Below, piece after piece: positions 22,146 to 28,072 of a stretch of DNA of 28,072 nt. The DNA is taken from the NCBI GenBank assembly GCA_034003745.1, contig JAVEYA010000022.1, positions 1 through 28,072 of the forward strand, read 5' to 3'. The translations under genes and the position numbers were made by a program. A model generated the notes under the pieces. It was not told where the DNA came from. It saw nothing but the letters and a program-made list of their open reading frames with translations, and searched no databases. How positions within the stretch are numbered: the first letter of the stretch is position 1; every line of letters starts with the position of its first letter. This DNA comes from JAVEYA01 sp034003745. GTDB taxonomy: Bacteria > Bacillota > Peptococcia > DRI-13 > PHAD01.

Positions 22146-23015
22146 ATGAAAAAGCCGGTAATTATAACGGATTCATCCAGCGACCTCCCACGTAATTTCA
22201 TTGATAACAATAATATTCCTTTTATTAGTCTGGTCTGTAATTTTAAAGGTCAGGAAATAAAAGACGATTTTGGCGTAACCCTAAGCTACAAGGAATTCTA
22301 TGACGCCGTGCGGGAAAAAGAAATGCCCAGCACTTCCCAGGTCAATGTGCAGACCTATCTGGATTCCTTTCGTACCTATATCGACCAGGGCATTCCTATA
22401 ATTTATATCGGCTTTTCATCAGGCTTGAGCGGCAGTCTGCAAAGCGCCCTGTTGGCACAAAAGATCATTCTGGAGGAAAATAAAAACGCCGATTTGACCG
22501 TAATCGACTCCAAATGCGCTTCTTTGGGTCAGGGTCTTCTGGTTTATTACGCTTATGATTTGTTGAATCGAAATAAGAGTAAGGAAGAAATCGTCAGCTG
22601 GCTGGAAGAAAACAAGCTCAAAATGAATCATTGGTTTACTGTGGATTCTCTTGACCACTTGAAAAGGGGCGGCCGGATTTCCGGACCAGCAGCCGCAGTA
22701 GGCAGCATCCTGAATATCAAGCCTGTACTGAATGTCGATGATGAAGGAAAGCTTGCTCCGGTAAGTAAAGTGCAGGGCCGCAAAAAATCACTGCGTATGC
22801 TGGCCGATATGTTAAAGGAGAAAATGGCCCCTCCTGAGGACCAGGTTATCGCCATCAGTCACAGTGACAGCATAAAAGATGTCAATTACCTGATTGGTCT
22901 CCTAAAGGAGAACTATCGCTTCAAAGATATCATTGTCAATATGATTGGTCCGGTTATCGGCGCCCATACCGGGGCCGGTACAGTCGCCCTGTTCTTTATG
23001 GGCAAGGGTCGCTAA
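22146..23015 (+). CDS. DegV family fatty-acid-binding protein
   Basis: A 289-residue DegV protein with the usual two-domain layout. Visible are VIITDSSSDLP at the N-terminus, the lipid-contacting PSTSQVN and GFSSGLSGSLQSA segments, and the C-terminal GPVIGAHTGAGTVALFF. DegV (FakB-type) proteins bind fatty acids and in many Firmicutes present them to the fatty acid kinase FakA for phosphorylation. No FakA gene lies here. It starts behind AAGGAGAG and is divergent from the coiled-coil operon, with 108 AT-rich bases between them. Confidence 0.93.
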   Translation: MKKPVIITDSSSDLPRNFIDNNNIPFISLVCNFKGQEIKDDFGVTLSYKEFYDAVREKEMPSTSQVNVQTYLDSFRTYIDQGIPIIYIGFSSGLSGSLQSALLAQKIILEENKNADLTVIDSKCASLGQGLLVYYAYDLLNRNKSKEEIVSWLEENKLKMNHWFTVDSLDHLKRGGRISGPAAAVGSILNIKPVLNVDDEGKLAPVSKVQGRKKSLRMLADMLKEKMAPPEDQVIAISHSDSIKDVNYLIGLLKENYRFKDIIVNMIGPVIGAHTGAGTVALFFMGKGR

Positions 23016-23110
23016 AGTGCGGAACAAATAAAAAATAAATAAATTTTAAGTCTGCGCTCTTGATTTTATTTGTTTATCTGCTATCATGTAATTAAATACA
23101 AAGGCAATGG

Positions 23111-23143
23111 CGCCTTTTGGTTTATTACCAAAGGGCGTTTTTT
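23111..23143 (+). terminator. Rho-independent terminator downstream of degV
   Basis: CGCCTTTTGGT and ACCAAAGGGCG form a stem (one mismatch) followed by TTTTTT. It lies 96 bases after the degV stop codon. A possible TTGATT-16-TATCAT promoter at 23060-23087 precedes it. Confidence 0.8.
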
Positions 23144-23186
23144 ATTTATCAACCTGCCAACCACCCTTTCATTGAATTAACCTCCT

Positions 23187-23222
23187 ACCAAAAAGCAACC
23201 CGTCACTGGGTTGCTTTTTGGT
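23187..23222 (-). terminator. Terminator downstream of the thiamine ABC operon
   Basis: ACCAAAAAGCAACCC and GGGTTGCTTTTTGGT form a perfect 15-bp stem with a six-base loop. Its arms carry T and A runs on both strands, so it can work in both directions. It lies 22 bases after the end of the minus-strand ATPase gene. Confidence 0.75.
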
Positions 23223-23244
23223 CATATAGCCCTTGTATCATGTC

Positions 23245-24021
23245 TCATTTGGAGAAGAGTTCCTTCAACAGAATTTTTTTAAAGGCAATGAATTTCTCCT
23301 GGGTCAAGACTTCCCGGGAGCGGGGAAGCCGTTCTTCTACTTTGATTTGCTGCTTTATCTTGGAAGGGCGGGCGGAAAGGACATAAATTCTGTCCGATAA
23401 TAATAAGGCCTCTTCAATATCATGGGTGATAAAAAGGACCGTCGGCCGGTATTTGGAGAAGCTCCCGGCCAACCATTCATGCATTTCGCTTTTCGTAAAG
23501 GCATCCAGCGCCCCAAAAGGCTCATCTAAAAGCAGAATTTCTCGACCGGCCAGCATGGTCCGGACAAAAGACACTCTCTGGCGCATACCGCCGGATAACT
23601 GCCCCGGGTAATGATGCGCATATTCAGCCAAGCCCATCTCTTCCAACATGGCCAGCGCGCTTAGCGTTGCCTTTTTCCGGGGAATTTGCTGGATTTCCAT
23701 AGCCAAGATGCAATTATCCAGAACATTACGCCAGGGTAAGAGCAAATCCTTTTGCATCATATAGCCCACGTGGCCCCGCTCTCCCGTAATCTCCCGCCCC
23801 TTTAAGAACATATTGCCGCGGTCGGGTTCTTCCAGGCCGCTGACCAGATTGAACAGCGTACTCTTTCCGCAGCCGGAGGGGCCGATGAGACTGACAAACT
23901 CCCCATCGGCCACCTCCAGCGATATATCTTCCAATATCGCCAGACGCTTCTGGGCACCGGACTGAAAGGGGTAGCTTTTATAGATATGTTCAATTCGCAG
24001 ATGTTCAGGGCAAATATTCAT
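23245..24021 (-). CDS. thiZ: Thiamine-precursor ABC transporter, ATP-binding protein
   Basis: A 258-residue ABC ATPase of the nitrate/taurine/HMP type. Walker A GPSGCGKST, the Q-loop (MMQKDLLLPWRN), signature LSGGMRQR, Walker B ILLLDEPFGALD and the switch His (FITHDIEE) are all intact. It energises the permease ThiX. The chosen ATG at 24021 is 17 bases inside the preceding gene, preceded by AAAGGCG, which shows tight coupling. It is the last gene of the TPP-riboswitch operon. Confidence 0.9.
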   Translation of the reverse strand: MNICPEHLRIEHIYKSYPFQSGAQKRLAILEDISLEVADGEFVSLIGPSGCGKSTLFNLVSGLEEPDRGNMFLKGREITGERGHVGYMMQKDLLLPWRNVLDNCILAMEIQQIPRKKATLSALAMLEEMGLAEYAHHYPGQLSGGMRQRVSFVRTMLAGREILLLDEPFGALDAFTKSEMHEWLAGSFSKYRPTVLFITHDIEEALLLSDRIYVLSARPSKIKQQIKVEERLPRSREVLTQEKFIAFKKILLKELFSK

Positions 24022-25009
24022 TAGTAAACGCCTTTTCCGTCTCAATCATCCGGGGCAGTAGCTCCTGTTCCGCCATCCAGGCGGCATACCGTTCCCACAC
24101 TTTTTGATCTTGCCAGCCCCACTGGGGCGCATCGGCCTGGTACTCTGCCGCCAGCCAATCCTGGCTTTTCTTGACCAATTCAGCATCCAGCTCCGGCGCG
24201 TACTTCAGCAATATCTCCGCCGCTTCCTGGGGGTTTGCGATAGCAAATTCATACCCCTGGCTGGTAGCGGCCATGAATTTCCTGACCAAATCAGGTTTCT
24301 CCGCAATTGTTTCTTCACTGGTGATAATGGTTGGCGTATAGTAATCCAGAAATTCCGCGTAATCCTTTAACATGATTATATTCAGAGGTTTACTCTCCAG
24401 CTGAGATTTGATACCGTCCCAGGCGTAGAAAATCCAGGCGAAATCGACCTGTCTGCCGATTACTGAAAAAAAGTCGGCCGCCCCGATATCGATGAATTCC
24501 ACCGTCTCCGCATCAGCGTCATCCTGGTGCATGATGGCGCTGATTACCGCATGCTCCATCGGTGCGCCCCAGCCTCCATATCTTTTCCCGGTCAAATCCC
24601 GGGGGCGGACCAGATTATCTTCTTTCAGCGAAGCGAACCCGGAAGTGTTATGTTGAATCACTGCCGCCAGAGACACCACCGGAATATCAGCTGCCCGGGC
24701 ATTGGTGACCTCCTCCTGGTAACTGACGCCAAAATCCAGCTGACCGGCCGCAATCATCTGGGCAGGACCCGGATCGCCCATTTGCAGGATTTCCACGTCC
24801 AGGCCCTGTTCACGGTAGTAGCCTTTCTCCAGCGCGACATACAGTCCCGTATGATTCGTATTGACGCTCCAATCCAGCATCACCGCGGTTTTCGTCAGCG
24901 GTTCTCCCGCTTTCCCCCCTTGTCCGCCCGCGTTACTACTGCATCCGCTCACGAATGCCATTAAAAACAAGGGCAGTATGGCTGCCGTAAAAATTTTAAT
25001 TTTTTTCAT
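24005..25009 (-). CDS. thiY: Thiamine-precursor (pyrimidine) binding lipoprotein, NMT1/THI5-like
   Basis: A 334-residue substrate-binding lipoprotein (lipobox VSGC, Cys23) of the NMT1/THI5-like family. Family regions include KTAVMLDWSVNTNHTGLYVALEKGYY, the GDPGPAQMIAAGQLDFGVS segment and IDIGAADFFSVIGRQVDFAW. ThiY proteins bind N-formyl-4-amino-5-aminomethyl-2-methylpyrimidine, a thiamine breakdown product salvaged for thiamine synthesis. The TPP riboswitch upstream supports this role, although HMP itself or a related pyrimidine cannot be excluded. It starts two bases after the permease gene. Confidence 0.9.
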   Translation of the reverse strand: MKKIKIFTAAILPLFLMAFVSGCSSNAGGQGGKAGEPLTKTAVMLDWSVNTNHTGLYVALEKGYYREQGLDVEILQMGDPGPAQMIAAGQLDFGVSYQEEVTNARAADIPVVSLAAVIQHNTSGFASLKEDNLVRPRDLTGKRYGGWGAPMEHAVISAIMHQDDADAETVEFIDIGAADFFSVIGRQVDFAWIFYAWDGIKSQLESKPLNIIMLKDYAEFLDYYTPTIITSEETIAEKPDLVRKFMAATSQGYEFAIANPQEAAEILLKYAPELDAELVKKSQDWLAAEYQADAPQWGWQDQKVWERYAAWMAEQELLPRMIETEKAFTNEYLP

Positions 25010-25011
25010 CT

Positions 25012-25809
25012 TTATTCACTCCTAAATTTTGAATTGGCGCCGTCCGGATAATCTTCCTGCCAAACCGGATGCTGATAATACCAGGGGATGAGGATACGTC
25101 CCAGAAGTCCCACCAGCCCCACAAAACATAAGCTCAGAATGGAAATAACAATAATGGCGGCAAAAAGCTGCTGGGTCTGAAACGAATGCATGGAACGCGT
25201 AAGATAAACGCCCAGTCCCCGGGAGGCGCCCAGCCATTCGCCGATAACGGCAGCCATCATGCTGTAGGTGGCGGATATTTTCAGCCCGGCAAACAGCGCC
25301 GGAAGGGCGGAGGGCAGCTGAACCTTGGTAAATATCTGCAGCTTGCCGGCGCCCATAGACTGCAGCAGCCTGATCATATCCGCATCCGCCTTGGCCAGCC
25401 CTTCGGCCAAACTGACGGTAATCGGGAAAAAACACACCAGGGCTACCACCATGATCTTCGGCAAAAGACCGTAACCGAACCAGATGATCAACAAAGGGGC
25501 CAGGGCCATGATGGGTATGGTCTGGGAGAGGATGACCAGGGGATAGAGGGTTTTCTTGACCCCGCTGAAAAAGGACATCAGACCGGCTAACAGCATCCCG
25601 CCGGCCACAGCCAGGACAAAGCCGAAGAAAGCCTCTCCCGCCGTATATTTGCTGTGTTCCAGCAACAGCAAGGCGCTGCCGAACAAGGCCTTGAAGATTA
25701 CACTGGGGGACGGAAGAATGAATTTGTCAATCTGCAGCGCTCTTACCGCGCCCTCCCACAGCAGGATAAGCAAGACCAGAAAAGCAAAAGACGGAATATA
25801 TTTTTTCAT
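25012..25809 (-). CDS. thiX: Thiamine-precursor ABC transporter permease
   Basis: A 265-residue permease with about six membrane helices and the cytoplasmic coupling loop (MGAGKLQIFTKVQLPSALP) that contacts the ATPase, as in the SsuC/TauC/ThiX group. Its ATG overlaps the stop of the MTH1187 gene (ATGA) and it is followed closely by thiY, so the four genes form one coupled operon. Confidence 0.92.
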   Translation of the reverse strand: MKKYIPSFAFLVLLILLWEGAVRALQIDKFILPSPSVIFKALFGSALLLLEHSKYTAGEAFFGFVLAVAGGMLLAGLMSFFSGVKKTLYPLVILSQTIPIMALAPLLIIWFGYGLLPKIMVVALVCFFPITVSLAEGLAKADADMIRLLQSMGAGKLQIFTKVQLPSALPALFAGLKISATYSMMAAVIGEWLGASRGLGVYLTRSMHSFQTQQLFAAIIVISILSLCFVGLVGLLGRILIPWYYQHPVWQEDYPDGANSKFRSE

Positions 25810-26105
25810 AAGCCGGGGTCCTTGTATTTATGAATTTTCTCTTCCATCGTCACACCTTCCGGCTTATAGTCGATTTTGATTATGGAGACGACCCTGCCGG
25901 CCCCCGCTGCGGCGCATGCGTCCTGGGCGCGCTTGACCACCTCCAGCAACTGATCCAGCTCTCCTTCCATGGTCGTCTCCATCGGGCCGACCAGGTACTT
26001 CACCCCCGACTCCCGGATTACCCGGATGGCTTCATCCACGACGGCATAGATTCTTTCTTCCGGGACTACAGGCAAGACTTGCAGGCTCAAATTAACTATC
26101 GGCAT
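25806..26105 (-). CDS. MTH1187/YkoF-type thiamine-binding protein
   Basis: A 99-residue ferredoxin-like-fold protein of the MTH1187 family (thiamine-binding, related to the YkoF repeat). It shows LSLQVLPVVPEE at the start, YLVGPMETTMEGELDQLLEVV in the centre and VSIIKIDYKPEG at the end. It is the first gene behind the TPP riboswitch. A cytoplasmic thiamine or pyrimidine chaperone or sensor for the transporter is a reasonable guess. Confidence 0.9.
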   Translation of the reverse strand: MPIVNLSLQVLPVVPEERIYAVVDEAIRVIRESGVKYLVGPMETTMEGELDQLLEVVKRAQDACAAAGAGRVVSIIKIDYKPEGVTMEEKIHKYKDPGL

Positions 26106-26151
26106 CCTTCATATCCCCTTTCTTATAGGCGAATCACGATTCACTCCAAAC

Positions 26152-26184
26152 AAAAAGACCGCTCTCCGGGCTAAGGAGACGGTC
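26152..26184 (-). terminator. Riboswitch-controlled terminator
   Basis: On the minus strand GACCGTCTCC pairs with GGAGAGCGGTC and is followed by TTTTTG, 29 bases after the TPP aptamer. It contains CTCCTTAGCC, which can pair with the GGCTAAGGAG of the aptamer region as antiterminator. Confidence 0.88.
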
Positions 26185-26212
26185 AGAAAAATCAATACAG
26201 AAAACAACTGCA

Positions 26213-26292
26213 GTTCCCTACGCTGGTATTATCCAGTTCAGGTTAAAGGGTCGGCTCCTTAGCCCTCTCAGCCGGACGTACCAGCTCCCCTA
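26213..26292 (-). promoter_or_regulatory. TPP riboswitch (THI element)
   Basis: On the minus strand the conserved TPP aptamer is clear: GGGGAGC, then CTGAGAGG, ACCCTTTAACCTGAACTGG, ATAATACCAGCGTAGGGA. Binding of thiamine pyrophosphate would allow the downstream terminator to form and switch off the MTH1187-thiXYZ operon. Confidence 0.97.
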
Positions 26293-26355
26293 CTTATGTC
26301 ACTATTTAATTTTCCTTATCGTATGCTATTTCCCATCGCATGTCAACGAAAAGAT

Positions 26356-27489
26356 TCAGCTTTTTGCCTGTTTGCTGTGTTCCGCGATAATAGCCACAAT
26401 GAAACGGGTCAAATCTACCAGGTCCCGGATGCGGATTTCCTCCTCGGTGGTATGCACCTTGTTCATCCCAATCCCTAAATTTACGGTATGGATCCCGCCT
26501 TCATTGAAATAATGCGTATCGCTGCCGCCGCCGGTGGATTGGACCCGCACATCCAGGCCCAGGCTGAGAGCGGCCTTCCTAGCGGTCTCCACGACCACGG
26601 CATGCTCCTCTACAAAGAAGGCCGGATATTGCCTTTCTTTCTTTATTTCCAGGCGCGCGCCGAATTCCTCGCAGGTATTCTTAAGGCATTCCAGCATATG
26701 CCGGGTCTGTTCCTCCAGTTTTTTGACGGAAAGACTTCTGGCCTCTGCGTCCAGTGTGACCTTCTCCGTGACAATATTGGTAGCCTGACCGCCGGAAATC
26801 ATCCCGATATTGGCAGTGGTTTCAGGGTCGACCCGCAGGAGCTTCATCCTGTCGATCGCCCGGGCCGCTACCTGAATCGCGCTGACGCCTGTTTCCGGAT
26901 TAATTCCGGCATGAGCCGCCCGGCCGTGAATCACCGCCGTAAAAACATCCTGGGCCGGACCCCGGTTGATAATAGTCCCGGGAGCCCCGCCGGCGTCCAG
27001 AACATACCCGCCGGGAGCGCTCAGCAAGCTAAGATCAAAATGTTTGGCCCCCACCAGTCCTATTTCTTCGCCCACCGTAAAAACCGCCTCAATATCCCCA
27101 TGGGGCGCCTTTGTTTCCTTTAAGACCAGCAGCGCTTCCAGGAGGGCGGCAATCGCCGCCTTATCGTCCGCCCCTAAGATCGTATCGCCGGAGGAGCAGA
27201 TGACGCCGTCTTTAATAACCGGTTTAATTCCGCAGCCTGGGACCACCGTATCCATGTGCGCGCCGAATAACAGCGGCGTAACCTCCGCCAGATTCCCCTT
27301 CAGCCGGCCAATCAGGTTGCCAGCGTCGGAGCCCGTATGTGCAACTGATTGCTTATCCTCGATGACCTCCAGCCCCAGCTTAGCTAATTTATCCTGCAAA
27401 TACTCCTTGAATTTTCCTTCCTTTTTGCTGAGACTGTCAATCTGCACCATTTCCATGAAGCTTTCCACCAAACGCTTTTCATTAATCAT
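26356..27489 (-). CDS. M20 family metallopeptidase (PepT-like)
   Basis: A 377-residue zinc aminoacylase/peptidase of the M20 family (tripeptidase-T-like). Metal ligands and catalytic residues are visible: H78 and D80 in GAHMDTV, D108 in GADDK, E141-E142 in VGEEIG, an Asp in YVLDAGG, and a C-terminal His in NKVHTTEE. The dimerisation (lid) domain lies between (INRGPAQDVFTAVIHGRAAHAG). It acts in the cytoplasm on small peptides or related amides. The ATG at 27489 follows GGCAGGA. The preceding 21 open codons are not part of the family. It is divergent from the T-box gene. Confidence 0.9.
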   Translation of the reverse strand: MINEKRLVESFMEMVQIDSLSKKEGKFKEYLQDKLAKLGLEVIEDKQSVAHTGSDAGNLIGRLKGNLAEVTPLLFGAHMDTVVPGCGIKPVIKDGVICSSGDTILGADDKAAIAALLEALLVLKETKAPHGDIEAVFTVGEEIGLVGAKHFDLSLLSAPGGYVLDAGGAPGTIINRGPAQDVFTAVIHGRAAHAGINPETGVSAIQVAARAIDRMKLLRVDPETTANIGMISGGQATNIVTEKVTLDAEARSLSVKKLEEQTRHMLECLKNTCEEFGARLEIKKERQYPAFFVEEHAVVVETARKAALSLGLDVRVQSTGGGSDTHYFNEGGIHTVNLGIGMNKVHTTEEEIRIRDLVDLTRFIVAIIAEHSKQAKS

Positions 27490-27586
27490 CCGTATCCTGC
27501 CTTTCCATGAGTCTGAAGGGGATGCGTACCCCCTTACCCACAAATATATCATGAAAAAATTTAAAAATCATCCCGTTAAACCATAC

Positions 27587-27616
27587 TTGACAATTCTATC
27601 AAAAGATGAATATAAT
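27587..27616 (+). promoter_or_regulatory. Sigma-A promoter of the T-box operon
   Basis: Consensus TTGACA (27587-27592), an 18-base spacer and TATAAT (27611-27616). Transcription would start near 27623. Confidence 0.8.
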
Positions 27617-27622
27617 ATATAT

Positions 27623-27934
27623 CAATTAAAAACTGTTAAAAGTAATGAGGAAGAAAAGTAGATTGAGAAGGAGTCCCCAGGGAAAGAGCGTCAAGACTGT
27701 GAGCGCTCTTGGCTTAGCTCAAACGAAGTTCCCTTCCGAACTGCAAGGGTTAAAACAGTTCAGTTGGTAGCCCGCGCCGGAGAATTCTGCCGTTAAAAAG
27801 AAGAGGTATCGGACACATTTGTCCCGTACCGAAAAAAGAGGGTCTATCCTGCTTACGTGGGATATGCCAACAAGGGTGGTACCGCGGATGCCATAGTCTT
27901 CGTCCCTTCGGGAGAAAGACTATGGTTTTTTTAT
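27623..27934 (+). promoter_or_regulatory. T-box leader, specifier UUC (tRNA-Phe)
   Basis: A full T-box leader. Lower stem GGAAG (27649-27653)/CTTCC (27733-27737), loop-E strands AAGTA and GAA, upper stem TTGAG/CTCAA, the T-box bulge AGGGTGGTACCGCGG (27874-27888) and a terminator. By analogy with the glyQS leader, in which GAAA precedes the GGC specifier, the specifier is TTC (27729-27731), preceded by GAAG. The bulge reads TGGT, which pairs with a tRNA ending in A-CCA, as tRNA-Phe has. A C follows the specifier, where a purine is usual. Uncharged tRNA-Phe would stabilise the antiterminator and allow the downstream gene to be expressed. Confidence 0.9.
27892..27934 (+). terminator. T-box terminator
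   Basis: CATAGTCTTCGTCCC and GGGAGAAAGACTATG form a stem with a TTCG loop, followed by GTTTTTTTATTTT. Confidence 0.92.
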
Positions 27935-27971
27935 TTTAATATTTTAAGGAGCATTCCTGTAAGGAAGAACA

Positions 27972-28004
27972 ATGAGCTTTGAAAAGAGGGACACCTCGCA
28001 ATAG
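27972..28004 (+). CDS. Possible 10-residue ORF between T-box and first gene
   Basis: ATG behind AAGGAAG opens MSFEKRDTSQ, which ends in TAG. A hairpin (GATTGTGC/GCGCAATC, 28010-28040) lies between it and the ribosome binding site of the next gene. It may be a second control layer or chance. Confidence 0.3.
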   Translation: MSFEKRDTSQ

Positions 28005-28063
28005 AATGAGATTGTGCAGACCCACAAAGAAAGCGCAATCAAATTCAAGGAGGAATCCCTCAC

Positions 28064-28072
28064 ATGAAGCGT
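28064..28072 (+). CDS. Start of the T-box-regulated gene (cut by window end)
   Basis: ATG AAG CGT behind CAAGGAGGAAT is the likely start. Only MKR is visible. With a Phe-type T-box, prephenate dehydratase (pheA), whose homologues often begin MKRIGYLGP, is an attractive guess. pheS or another aromatic gene is also possible. Confidence 0.7.

Noticed and set aside
25022..25435. Second minus-strand frame inside thiX
   Set aside because: It is a frame-shifted shadow of the permease, without hydrophobic segments or start signals.
26488..27661. Plus-strand frames of 211 and 231 codons across the M20 peptidase
   Set aside because: They are antisense to conserved catalytic motifs, and the longer one runs through the T-box promoter.
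1..28072. CRISPR arrays, insertion sequences, integrases, toxin-antitoxin or phage-defence cassettes
   Set aside because: No regularly spaced repeats, transposase or recombinase motifs, or defence-gene signatures were found on either strand. The lone Uma2 protein is not enough to claim a defence system.

Overview
The window looks like chromosomal DNA of an anaerobic, low-to-medium GC Firmicute (Clostridia; a Peptococcaceae/Desulfitobacterium-type organism is my guess, not something the sequence proves). The reasons are strong AAGGAGG-type ribosome binding sites, sigma-A promoters, a Gram-positive-type LexA box, a tRNA-Phe-type T-box leader, a TPP riboswitch on a thiXYZ operon, a TM1266-family protein tied to [FeFe]-hydrogenases, and DivIVA-like coiled-coil proteins.

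Layout. 1-2.2 kb: release factor 3 (minus), interrupted by an in-frame UAG, divergent from a Uma2-family nuclease-fold protein with an N-terminal helix-turn-helix. 2.2-4.4 kb: tRNA-Val(CAC), a UPF0145 protein, and an SOS-controlled dinB operon. 4.5-13.4 kb: one long minus-strand operon led by a near-perfect sigma-54 promoter. It encodes a 3-hydroxyisobutyrate-dehydrogenase-family enzyme, a CoA-acylating aldehyde dehydrogenase, a biotin-dependent-type carboxyltransferase, a TRAP transporter (DctPQM) and an acetate/propionate-type CoA-transferase, and ends at a strong terminator. 13.7-15.4 kb: the divergent PAS-PAS-AAA+-Fis sigma-54 activator that presumably controls it. 15.4-17.3 kb: a cold-adaptation operon (DEAD-box helicase, cold-shock protein, zinc ribbon) with a leader of about 200 nt. 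17.3-17.7 kb: tRNA-Val(GAC) and a divergent, well-formed transcription unit for an aberrant tRNA-like RNA. 17.7-19.6 kb: a secreted propeller-like protein convergent with a TM1266/ECF-S pair that has an attenuator-like leader. 19.6-22.1 kb: three overlapping genes, two DivIVA-like coiled-coil proteins and a membrane protein with a degenerate HD-GYP domain and an eight-cysteine tail. 22.1-23.2 kb: degV. 23.2-26.3 kb: a TPP-riboswitch-controlled thiamine-precursor ABC transporter with an MTH1187-family thiamine-binding protein. 26.3-28.1 kb: an M20 peptidase, then a divergent Phe-type T-box leader in front of a gene cut off by the window end.

How the genes work together. The 4.5-15.4 kb block is best read as an inducible catabolic island. 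A TRAP-imported 3-hydroxy acid (or a related acid) would be oxidised to a semialdehyde, converted to an acyl-CoA, decarboxylated through a biotin-type carboxyltransferase, and released as a short-chain acid by the CoA-transferase. The substrate is not decided by the sequence. This island, the tRNA-like unit, and the DivIVA-like/degenerate HD-GYP operon are the most promising candidates for undescribed biology. No CRISPR array, insertion sequence, integrase or phage gene was seen.
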